6,213 nt of DNA. It comes from Bacteroidota bacterium (GTDB taxonomy: Bacteria > Bacteroidota > Bacteroidia > Flavobacteriales_F > PHOS-HE28). Within the stretch, counting starts at the first letter, position 1, and the number at the start of each line of letters is the position of its first letter. Shown piece by piece: positions 1 through 4,828 of this stretch. Made by a program: the position numbers and the translations under genes. Where the stretch lies: assembly GCA_963169595.1 (NCBI GenBank), contig CAUJFM010000054.1:1-6213 (forward strand). Reading direction: 5' to 3'. The notes beneath the pieces were generated by a model that saw only the letters and a program-made list of their open reading frames with translations, was not told the origin of the DNA and did not search any database.

Positions 1-258
1 CCGCAGACGTGTCAGCAACTGGTTCCGCCCCACCGCGAAGAGGTAGGTGCGCAGCCCGCATTGTACACCGGCCAGCCCATTGCCCTGTGCCTTCCGGTAC
101 AAGACGATCACCGCCTCCTGGAAGGCATCGGTCGCCTCCTCCTCCCGCACGTGGTACTGCTGGCAGGCCCAGCGCACGAAGGCCCCGCGATGCTCCTTGT
201 AGAGCGCGCAGTACCAGGCGTGGGCGGCCTCGGCAGGGACCTGCAGGGGGGAGGACAT
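1..258 (-). CDS. ECF-type RNA polymerase sigma factor, N-terminal part (cut by window edge)
   Basis: The reading frame is open from the ATG at 258 to the window edge and gives exactly 86 codons with no stop, so the C-terminal half lies outside. The visible part matches sigma-70 region 2 of extracytoplasmic-function sigma factors. Residues 16-38 form an amphipathic Trp/Tyr/Arg-rich helix. Residues 39-56 read EEEATDAFQEAVIVLYRK, equivalent to the 'AEDVFQEVFLRLYR' core-binding segment, and 68-86 contain GLRTYLFAVGRNQLLTRLR, the 'LRTYLFAIGRN' -10-recognition helix typical of Bacteroidota ECF factors. Such proteins direct RNA polymerase to stress or envelope regulons. Region 4 (-35 recognition) and any neighbouring anti-sigma gene cannot be seen. 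The start is chosen as the first Met before the conserved helix; a weak -7-like box lies 8 bases upstream. The family is clear, but which regulon it serves is unknown. Confidence 0.88.
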   Translation of the reverse strand, partial: MSSPLQVPAEAAHAWYCALYKEHRGAFVRWACQQYHVREEEATDAFQEAVIVLYRKAQGNGLAGVQCGLRTYLFAVGRNQLLTRLR

Positions 259-266
259 GGGCGATG

Positions 267-274
267 GAAAGATA
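267..274 (-). promoter_or_regulatory. possible -7 promoter box for the sigma factor gene
   Basis: Read on the minus strand this is TATCTTTC, one base off the Bacteroidota -7 consensus TAnnTTTG, ending 8 bases before the sigma factor ATG. No clear -33 TTTG element is seen at the expected distance, so this is a weak call. Confidence 0.3.
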
Positions 275-382
275 GCCGGTGGTAACCTTCCGAAGGATGT
301 GTTATCAATCACCAACGAGTTGCTTCGATCCACCTGCACGGCACGGTGTTCAGTGGAGTGCTCGCGCACAAGTCAATGGACC

Positions 383-490
383 ATGCCTGAAGCGAGCGAA
401 CGATCAAGACTGCGGAACCTCCTGTGGTGGCTCGCCTTACTGGTCGCCTTCAGCGCCCTGTTCATCATGCACCATCACCTGAACGGTTGA
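383..490 (+). CDS. candidate small single-pass membrane protein (35 aa)
   Basis: A 35-codon frame starts at ATG 383 and stops at 490. It has a charged N-terminus (MPEASERSRLR), then an uninterrupted hydrophobic stretch of about 18-20 residues from Asn12/Leu13 to Ile28/Met29, rich in Leu, Trp, Ala and Phe, and a short His-rich tail HHHLNG. The pattern of positive charges before one hydrophobic helix followed by a polar tail is what a real small inner-membrane protein would show with the N-terminus in the cytoplasm. The frame is open further upstream to 257, but that extension is not protein-like and would overlap the sigma gene. No consensus promoter or homologue is recognised, so it may be a chance frame. 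It lies divergent to the ECF sigma gene. Function unknown. Confidence 0.4.
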   Translation: MPEASERSRLRNLLWWLALLVAFSALFIMHHHLNG

Positions 491-538
491 ATCAGGGGTT
501 GGAGGACGTACCGGAGCAAGATCGTTCTCCCCCTTTCG

Positions 539-570
539 GGACCCGGCCTTCCACGCGGATCGCCGGGTCC
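539..570. terminator. GC-rich hairpin between convergent ends, possible terminator
   Basis: Nine perfectly paired bases (539-547 GGACCCGGC with 562-570 GCCGGGTCC) enclose a 14-base loop. The hairpin lies 15 bases downstream of the stop of the minus-strand gene ending at 585, and 49 bases after the candidate small plus-strand gene. Neither side has a run of T, so it could act as a weak or factor-assisted terminator or an mRNA 3'-end protector. The structure is seen; its function is inferred. Confidence 0.42.
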
Positions 571-584
571 TCCCGTTCCGGGGA

Positions 585-1553
585 TCACCGCACCACCTGC
601 CACTCGTCATACAACAACCAGAACCGCACGATCTCCCGTCCACGGAAGGGGATGTCCCAGTCCCCGTCATAATCCACACGCACCGGCACGGGTTCGCCAT
701 TCACCACCGTGTTCTGCACCCGGATGGTGATGTCGAAATCCAGGAACACCGAGCTGTTCGCGATGCGGTATTCCCGTGCGAGCACCACCCCGGATCCCCG
801 ATCGAACCAGGTGTCCATCGTCTTGATCACCGTACGACCATCCCGGAACTCGGGACGCGCATCCGCACTGAACACCCAGCACGGCCGCCCACTGCGCTCA
901 TCGCTCCAGACCCGGAACTGATAGAAGCGCGCCATCTCCGGGCTAAAGAGGGCCAGCTTGTGCCCGATGAACGGCACACTGGCGATCTCCGTACCGGGAT
1001 CGAACATGAACTTCTTCAGCTCGCTCTTGTACTTCTCGAAGCGGCTGCCGCGGTCCACCTCCAGGCGGCGCGCGGCCACCGTGTTGTTGGCTTGGAACAC
1101 GCCCTGCAGGAAGAAGACATCGTCGTACATCTCCACGGTGAGGTAGCGGTGCTCACCCTTGCGGTCGCGCAACCTTCCACGCTCAACCGAGCTGTCCATC
1201 TCCATCACGGCCTGCTGCCCCAGGCGAAGCAGCCGGGCCGTCCGTTGCAGCGAAGCCGTCTCCTTCTGCCCCTTGTTGTGGACGCGGAGCCCGCTGCGCA
1301 CCCTGTTCTGGTGGAAGCGGGTATTCAGGAAGGCCTTGTGGAACGTGGTGTCCTCCTGCACCTGCCGGATGAAGGCCTCCACATCGAATCCCTGCGCCTG
1401 TGCACTGATCACAACCTCGTCCAAGGTCACCTGAAGGCGCAGGGTATCGGGCTGTGCGCTCGCCGCATAGCCAAGCGAGAGACAGAACATCAGCACCGCC
1501 CGGCGGGACCAGGTTGCGACACCGCTCCAGAATGGGCGCATCTCCATCGCCAT
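585..1553 (-). CDS. uncharacterised exported protein with an N-terminal 'LDEVVISA' motif
   Basis: This is a 322-residue protein of a type found in Bacteroidota, to which I can assign no function. A signal peptide spans residues 1-33 (basic WSRR, hydrophobic core, then ASA|Q). Directly after it, residues 44-51 read LDEVVISA, which resembles the segment opening the plug of SusC-like TonB-dependent receptors ('LDEVVVTA'), but no plug or barrel follows. Residues 56-80 (FDVEAFIRQVQEDTTFHKAFLNTRF) form a charged helical stretch, and the remainder (about 130-322) is rich in alternating beta strands, Arg and aromatic residues, loosely recalling lipoprotein-carrier beta folds. The start is 11 bases after the stop of the gene at 1565-2284, so the two are almost surely co-transcribed. 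In-frame ATGs at 1547 and 1541 are also possible starts and would suit the signal peptide equally well. Likely periplasmic or outer-membrane-associated; its role is unknown. Confidence 0.85.
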   Translation of the reverse strand: MAMEMRPFWSGVATWSRRAVLMFCLSLGYAASAQPDTLRLQVTLDEVVISAQAQGFDVEAFIRQVQEDTTFHKAFLNTRFHQNRVRSGLRVHNKGQKETASLQRTARLLRLGQQAVMEMDSSVERGRLRDRKGEHRYLTVEMYDDVFFLQGVFQANNTVAARRLEVDRGSRFEKYKSELKKFMFDPGTEIASVPFIGHKLALFSPEMARFYQFRVWSDERSGRPCWVFSADARPEFRDGRTVIKTMDTWFDRGSGVVLAREYRIANSSVFLDFDITIRVQNTVVNGEPVPVRVDYDGDWDIPFRGREIVRFWLLYDEWQVVR

Positions 1554-1564
1554 TCCCCCACCTA

Positions 1565-2284
1565 TCAGTGCCTGCGGGTGGGCCCCAGGCTGCTATACAG
1601 CTCGTACTTCTTCTTCACGTAGAGCAGGAACTCGTACTGCGTGAGCCCCTTGATGACCGCATCCGGCACGGCGCAGAAGTCGATGAAGTCATCGAAGGCA
1701 TCATCGCTCAGGTTGATGATGTCGTACTCCACGTACTTCTGCAACAACTCCCGCAGCAGCTCCCGCTTGCGGTCCTCGTTCTCCAATTGGGCCACCAGGC
1801 GCTTGCTACGCTCCCGCCTGCTGAACTCCTGATAGAGGAAGGTGATGGGGCTTTGCAGGGCGTCCACCTGACCGATCCGGTAGTCGCTCTCCCGGTAGCC
1901 CAGCTTCTCGATGTCCTTCTGGATCTCCTGCAAGGTGCGGGGGCTGAGGATCTCCACTTCGGGCAGGCTCACCCGGAGCGGCACAAGGGCGATGAGCACG
2001 CGGTACTCGGCCTTCGGCACACTGTCGGCCATACAGATGGCGCGGGTCTGATGCCCCACTGATCCGATCAGTAACGTGTCGGTGCGGAGCGCCTGCACGG
2101 TGAAGGACCCGTCGCTGTTGCCGAAGGTGCCCGACCGCGTTCGCTTGTTCACGATCATCAGGTCGTAGTAGGTCGGTCCGTGGGTGGAGGAGACCACCTG
2201 TCCCCGGATCGTGACCGGTTCCTGGGCATGGACCGAGGGCAGGCCGATGGCCCAGACCAAAAGGACCGCGAGGAGCGCGCGCAT
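1565..2284 (-). CDS. exported carboxypeptidase-regulatory-like domain protein
   Basis: This 239-residue protein has a signal peptide (1-20, ending SVHA|Q). It is followed by a beta-sandwich domain of the CarboxypepD_reg-like type at about 24-102: TIRGQVVSS, then SGTFGNSDGSFTVQAL and DTLLIGSVGHQT, which match the usual 'G.V.D..G.F.i......L..s.iGy.t' pattern. The motif LPEVEIL at 107-113 closes the domain where SusC-like receptors carry 'LDEVVV'. The rest is helical and highly charged (153-185, SRRERSKRLVAQLENEDRKR and onward) and ends in an Asp/Phe-rich segment (DDAFDDFIDFC). No barrel follows, so it is not itself a receptor. The ATG at 2284 is chosen because it begins the signal peptide and lies four bases after a TACTTTTG box; the frame stays open up to 2434, but that part lies in the terminator and rnpB. 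It leads a two-gene operon with 585-1553. The domain is clear; its role in the envelope is not. Confidence 0.85.
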   Translation of the reverse strand: MRALLAVLLVWAIGLPSVHAQEPVTIRGQVVSSTHGPTYYDLMIVNKRTRSGTFGNSDGSFTVQALRTDTLLIGSVGHQTRAICMADSVPKAEYRVLIALVPLRVSLPEVEILSPRTLQEIQKDIEKLGYRESDYRIGQVDALQSPITFLYQEFSRRERSKRLVAQLENEDRKRELLRELLQKYVEYDIINLSDDAFDDFIDFCAVPDAVIKGLTQYEFLLYVKKKYELYSSLGPTRRH

Positions 2285-2288
2285 GGGC

Positions 2289-2296
2289 CAAAAGTA
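2289..2296 (-). promoter_or_regulatory. -7 promoter box, leader nearly absent
   Basis: On the minus strand this reads TACTTTTG, a full match to the Bacteroidota -7 consensus TAnnTTTG. It ends only four bases before the ATG at 2284, so transcription would begin at or next to the start codon, implying a leaderless or nearly leaderless mRNA. No -33 TTTG is obvious at the usual spacing. The box lies downstream of the rnpB terminator, consistent with a separate promoter for this operon. Confidence 0.55.
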
Positions 2297-2341
2297 CTGG
2301 AGCGCCTCTCCAAGGACCGTACCGTCCTCGCCAACAAAGGT

Positions 2342-2372
2342 GAAGGGCCCCCCGAAGCTCGGGAGGCCCTTC
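2342..2372 (-). terminator. rnpB terminator hairpin
   Basis: The two 14-base arms (2359-2372 and 2342-2355) pair completely when read on the minus strand, with a three-base loop. The one imperfect position is a G-U wobble in minus-strand RNA but a C/A mismatch in plus-strand RNA, which supports use on the minus strand. It begins 9 bases after the 3' end of rnpB and is followed by ACCTTTGTT, a broken U-rich tail. It separates rnpB from the promoter of the downstream exported-protein operon. Confidence 0.72.
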
Positions 2373-2381
2373 TGCAAAAGG

Positions 2382-2821
2382 CCTGCGCATCTGTAAGCCG
2401 GGTCCTGTCCCCGCCCAAGGCGGGTCCCCATCATTTATCTGGTCCCGCTGTCACCAACGGGATCTATCGACCTACCCTCCGGGATCGGACGGGCCGCCCT
2501 TATCCACCTTGAGGCGGACCCCCGGTATACATGGTCTTTCAGCCCGTGGGGTTTACCAAGCTGCCCTGCTCGCACAGGGCACTGGTGAGCTCTTACCTCA
2601 CCTTTTCATCCTTGCCTCGCCGAAGCCTTGGCGAAGGCGGGCCTTGCCAAGTTCCGGCCTCAGGCCTTGCGGCCTTGTGGCGGTCTCCCTTTCTGCGGCA
2701 CTTTCCGTGAACGCGAGGTCCCCCTCACGCCCCCTTCCCGTTAGGAAGCACGGTGCCCTACGCTGCCCGGACTTTCCTCCCCGGAGCCTTGCGGCCCCGG
2801 AGCGATGGAGCGATGCACAGG
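2382..2821 (-). ncRNA. rnpB: RNase P RNA, bacterial type A
   Basis: This is the catalytic RNA of ribonuclease P, which removes 5' leaders from pre-tRNA. Hallmarks seen on the minus strand are the universal GAGGAAAGTCCGGGC of P4/CR-I (2779-2765), the GCAGAAAGGGAGACCGCC region (around 2697-2680), GAGGTAAGAGCTCACCAG, CTTGGTAAACCCC (P10/P11 area), and the 3' block AGATAAATGATGG with a CCCGCC/GGGCGGG stem and ACCCGGCTTACAG. The ends are set by helix P1: CCTGTGCATC (2821-2812) pairs over ten bases, with one G-U, with GATGCGCAGG (2391-2382). The length of about 440 nt is somewhat above the usual range for type A, partly through a GC-rich helix around 2620-2680. It begins 14 bases after the stop of the smr-like gene and is followed by a strong terminator. 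Its promoter is not obvious and may lie in, or read through from, the smr-like gene. Confidence 0.96.
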
Positions 2822-2835
2822 ATGTCAATGAACGT

Positions 2836-3423
2836 TCAGCGGTGGCGGAGGATCACCACCTCGGTGGCCCCGGTCCCGTAACGACGCATGTCCGCATCGT
2901 GGAACTGGACCCCATCATAGTACTGCAGGATCCGGCGGACCTCCTCCCGCAATACCCCCTCACCCACGCCATGGATGACGATCAATTTGCGCTTGCCATT
3001 ACGGATGGCGCTCTCCAAAGCCCGTTCAAAATAGCGCAGCTGGAACTCCAGCTTCTCCCCGTCACTGAGCATGCGCTCATCCTCCACCAGTTCGTGGAGG
3101 TGCAGGTCCACTTCGGCCACACCCTGGTCCTCGGGCTTCTTCGGCGTCTTGCCCGGCCTTGCCTGCACCTGGTGCCGTCTGCGCTTCTCCTCCAGCACAT
3201 CGTTGGCCGCGATCAATCCCGCCTGGTGGTCGCTGATGCGGCCCAGGGCGGAAAGCACCTCCCGGTCGGTCCGCACCAGTTCCTTCACCGACCGGTCCAG
3301 CACGAACCCCTCATCGGTGCGCACACGCACCACATTGCTGCCCAACAGTTGCAGCACGACACCGCCGCCCACCTCATCGAGGAAGGCTACACGATCGCCG
3401 GGCACGAACTTTGTCGCGGACAT
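2836..3423 (-). CDS. Smr domain protein, compact DUF2027-type
   Basis: This 195-residue protein has two recognisable parts. Residues 1-50 form a small beta domain (KFVPGDRVAFLDEVGGGVV, then VVRVRTDEGFVL) like the N-terminus of the Bacteroidota DUF2027/Smr proteins. A basic, Pro/Lys-rich linker follows at about 78-101. Residues 102-195 are an Smr (small MutS-related) domain with the VDLH motif at 105-108, the HGVGEGVLR loop at 141-149 and the closing YGTGAT at 182-187. Smr domains bind or cleave nucleic acid, and related proteins act on branched DNA or on mRNA of stalled ribosomes; which applies here cannot be told. Relatives I recall are about 300-350 residues with an extra central domain that is missing here. 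The first motif lacks the Gly after the His (LDLHG in classical Smr), as usual for this branch. The gene is divergent from the TonB-like gene and sits just upstream of rnpB. Confidence 0.88.
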   Translation of the reverse strand: MSATKFVPGDRVAFLDEVGGGVVLQLLGSNVVRVRTDEGFVLDRSVKELVRTDREVLSALGRISDHQAGLIAANDVLEEKRRRHQVQARPGKTPKKPEDQGVAEVDLHLHELVEDERMLSDGEKLEFQLRYFERALESAIRNGKRKLIVIHGVGEGVLREEVRRILQYYDGVQFHDADMRRYGTGATEVVILRHR

Positions 3424-3427
3424 ACCG

Positions 3428-3435
3428 CAAATTTA
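3428..3435 (-). promoter_or_regulatory. -7 promoter box of the smr-like gene
   Basis: Read on the minus strand it is TAAATTTG followed by C, a perfect match to TAnnTTTG(C). It ends four bases before the ATG at 3423, in the 20-base gap between two divergent start codons. Transcription would start at or beside the ATG, so the message is predicted to be leaderless or almost so. No good -33 element was found. Confidence 0.55.
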
Positions 3436-3443
3436 CGGGGCAC

Positions 3444-4229
3444 ATGAACGCCATCCGACCAACCCTCCTTCTTCCTGCCCTGGTGACCCTCTGCACCCTG
3501 GGGCTCTCCACCACCCATGCCCAGACCGAGGGCACCTGCATGACGGTGGGCGGAAAACCCGTGCTGGACAAGCTCTTCGAGCAGGAATTGCAGTATCCGG
3601 CAGTGGCCTTGGAAGCGGGCATCAAGGGTGAGGTGGTGATCACCATCCACTTGTTGCCGGATGGCGTGGTGAAGGACATGGCGGTCGGTCGCTCCTTGAG
3701 CCCCGAGTGCGATGCCGAAGCCTTGCGACTGATCCGCATGGTGCGCTGGAAACCCACCACTGCCGGGGAGCTGTGCGCAGGCAAGGACCACTACCTGGCC
3801 GTGCCCTTCGACCCGGCCAAGTACAAGCGTTGGACCAAGGGCCGGCACGCTCGCACGAACGCTGTGTTCCAACTGCCGGCCGATACCGCCAACACGGTGT
3901 ACCCGGCCAAGCAGCTCGATGTGCTGGTGGCCCCCGAGATCCCTAATGGCATGCAGGGGCTTCCCCGGTACATCGCCGACCACATGAAGTACCCGCCCGA
4001 GGCCTACCGGTACAGTATCGACGGCACGGTCCGCCTGGAGTTCGTGGTGGAACCCTCGGGCACCCTCAGCAACATGCAGGTGATCGAGGATGTGGGGGGC
4101 GGTTGCACCGATGAGGCCATGCGGCTCATCCACCGAATGACCTGGCTGCCCGGGCAAAAAGCGGGAAAACGCGTGCGCAGCATACTTCAGGTCAGCATCC
4201 GTTTCGACCTGCCGAAGGAGGCACGCTGA
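3444..4229 (+). CDS. exported protein with two TonB C-terminal domains
   Basis: The 261-residue product starts with a signal peptide (1-26, hydrophobic LLLPALVTLCTLGL, ending THA|Q). Two copies of the TonB C-terminal fold follow. Copy 1 (about 47-115) has YPAVALEAGIKGEVVITI, then DG, CDAEALR and W102KP. Copy 2 (about 164-254) has YPPEAYRYSIDGTVRLEFVV, then SG, CTDEAMR and W214LP. In TonB this domain contacts outer-membrane receptors and transmits proton-motive force, but classical TonB has an uncleaved membrane anchor and a Pro-rich periplasmic linker. This protein has neither, so it is more likely a soluble or surface protein that binds a partner through the folds than an energy transducer. 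The ATG at 3444 is chosen because it opens the signal peptide; an in-frame ATG at 3411 would overlap the smr-like gene start. The NUDIX gene follows after 23 bases. Confidence 0.88.
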   Translation: MNAIRPTLLLPALVTLCTLGLSTTHAQTEGTCMTVGGKPVLDKLFEQELQYPAVALEAGIKGEVVITIHLLPDGVVKDMAVGRSLSPECDAEALRLIRMVRWKPTTAGELCAGKDHYLAVPFDPAKYKRWTKGRHARTNAVFQLPADTANTVYPAKQLDVLVAPEIPNGMQGLPRYIADHMKYPPEAYRYSIDGTVRLEFVVEPSGTLSNMQVIEDVGGGCTDEAMRLIHRMTWLPGQKAGKRVRSILQVSIRFDLPKEAR

Positions 4230-4238
4230 GCGGGCGGC

Positions 4239-4246
4239 TATCTTCG
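4239..4246 (+). promoter_or_regulatory. weak -7-like box framed by an inverted repeat
   Basis: TATCTTCG differs by one base from TAnnTTTG and ends six bases before the NUDIX ATG. It is flanked exactly by the inverted arms GCGGC (4234-4238) and GCCGC (4247-4251). It could be a separate promoter for the NUDIX gene, or an RNA hairpin near its start if the gene is read through from the TonB-like gene. Both are weak inferences. Confidence 0.25.
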
Positions 4247-4252
4247 GCCGCG

Positions 4253-4819
4253 ATGAAGGAACCGATCGAAGTCCGCGGCCCCTGGAAGACCCTCTCGATC
4301 GAAGAGCGGTACGCCACTCCGTGGATCAGTGTGAGCCACCACGATGTGATCGACCCCAGTGGTACACCGGGGATCTACGGTGTCATCCACTTCCGCAACA
4401 TCGCCGTGGGCGTGGTGCCGCTGGACGCCGAGCGGAACACCTGGATCATCGGGCAGTACCGCTACCCCATCAAGGCCTACAGCTGGGAGATCCCCGAAGG
4501 TGGTGGCCGGCGCGACATCCCGCCCTTGGAAAGTGCCAAGCGCGAACTGCGGGAAGAGGCCGGCATCGAGGCGGCAAGCTGGTCGCACCTGCTGGAGATG
4601 GACCTGAGCAACAGCGCGAGCGACGAGCAGGCCATCATCTATGTGGCCCAGGACCTCACCTTTCACGAACCCGAGCCGGACCACAATGAGGAACTGGCAC
4701 TACGCAAGGTCCCCTTCGATGAACTGTTCCGGATGGTGATGGTCGGCGAGGTGCGTGACAGCCTCACGGTGGCGGCCGTGCTGAAGGTGAAGCTGCTGCT
4801 GGACCAAGGGACCCTGTAG
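4253..4819 (+). CDS. NUDIX hydrolase, ADP-ribose pyrophosphatase-like
   Basis: This 188-residue protein matches the ADP-ribose pyrophosphatase group of NUDIX enzymes in length and layout. Members cleave nucleoside diphosphate-linked compounds, such as ADP-ribose to AMP and ribose 5-phosphate, in the cytoplasm. An N-terminal beta segment (VIHFRNIAVGVVPLDAE, WIIGQYRYPIKAYSWEIPEG) leads into the NUDIX box at 83-105, where RELREEAGI (97-105) is intact with Glu98, Glu101 and Glu102 as metal ligands. The earlier consensus Glu of the box (G-x5-E) is Ile89 here. The C-terminal part has the usual helix (FDELFRMVMVGEVRDSLTVAAVLK), where the acidic residues lie near the product site. No signal peptide is present. 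It lies 23 bases after the TonB-like gene and could be co-transcribed with it, although the two jobs seem unrelated. Substrate assignment is from family resemblance only. Confidence 0.9.
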   Translation: MKEPIEVRGPWKTLSIEERYATPWISVSHHDVIDPSGTPGIYGVIHFRNIAVGVVPLDAERNTWIIGQYRYPIKAYSWEIPEGGGRRDIPPLESAKRELREEAGIEAASWSHLLEMDLSNSASDEQAIIYVAQDLTFHEPEPDHNEELALRKVPFDELFRMVMVGEVRDSLTVAAVLKVKLLLDQGTL

Positions 4820-4828
4820 GGTCCGGTC
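4802..4828. terminator. hairpin over the convergent NUDIX / DUF2279 gene ends
   Basis: GGACCC (4809-4814) and GGGTCC (4819-4824) pair around the loop TGTA, and the stem is extended by GACC (4802-4805) with GGTC (4825-4828) across a three-base bulge. The hairpin includes the NUDIX stop codon (4817-4819) and touches the stop of the opposite gene (4827-4829), with only 7 bases between the two genes. There is no T-run on either side. A two-way terminator is a reasonable inference because nothing else could separate these genes. Confidence 0.42.

Larger units (their letters stand above)
259..584. other. sparse region between the sigma factor gene and the stop of the 585-1553 gene
   Basis: No long conserved reading frame is recognisable here on either strand. 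It holds the weak promoter box of the sigma gene, one candidate 35-codon membrane peptide gene (383-490, plus strand) and a GC-rich inverted repeat (539-570). No tRNA-like clover leaf, tandem repeat or transposon end was seen. It is bounded on the left by the divergently read sigma gene and on the right by the 3' end of the minus-strand exported protein operon. Confidence 0.6.

Noticed and set aside
9..285. Plus-strand frames opposite the sigma factor
   Set aside because: They are Arg/Pro-rich shadows; the minus-strand frame encodes a clear sigma region 2.
960..2062. Plus-strand open frames of 202 and 220 codons
   Set aside because: They are antisense to the two exported-protein genes; long antisense frames are expected in GC-rich coding DNA, and their low-complexity His/Leu/Gln-rich sequences match no family.
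2285..2434. Longer N-terminus for the carboxypeptidase-regulatory-like protein, starting at 2434
   Set aside because: The extra 50 codons run through the rnpB 3' end, the terminator hairpin and the promoter box, and the real signal peptide begins at 2284.
2620..2680. GC-rich repeated GCCTT/AAGGC motifs that look like a small repeat element
   Set aside because: They fold as internal helices of RNase P RNA, so no separate repeat is needed.
2829..2838. Perfect 10-base palindrome TGAACGTTCA over the smr-like stop codon
   Set aside because: It is short, unrepeated in the window and lacks a known regulator; it could be an operator for rnpB but there is no supporting evidence.
3411..3443. Upstream ATG start for the TonB-like gene
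   Set aside because: It would add a polar segment before the signal peptide and overlap the divergent smr-like start and promoter box.
2509..3447. 312-codon open frame on the plus strand
   Set aside because: It lies opposite rnpB and the smr-like gene, its composition is unlike a folded protein, and both features beneath it are strongly supported.
3387..4157. 256-codon minus-strand frame
   Set aside because: It is antisense to the TonB C-terminal domain gene and rich in His/Gly/Gln, as expected of a reverse-frame shadow.
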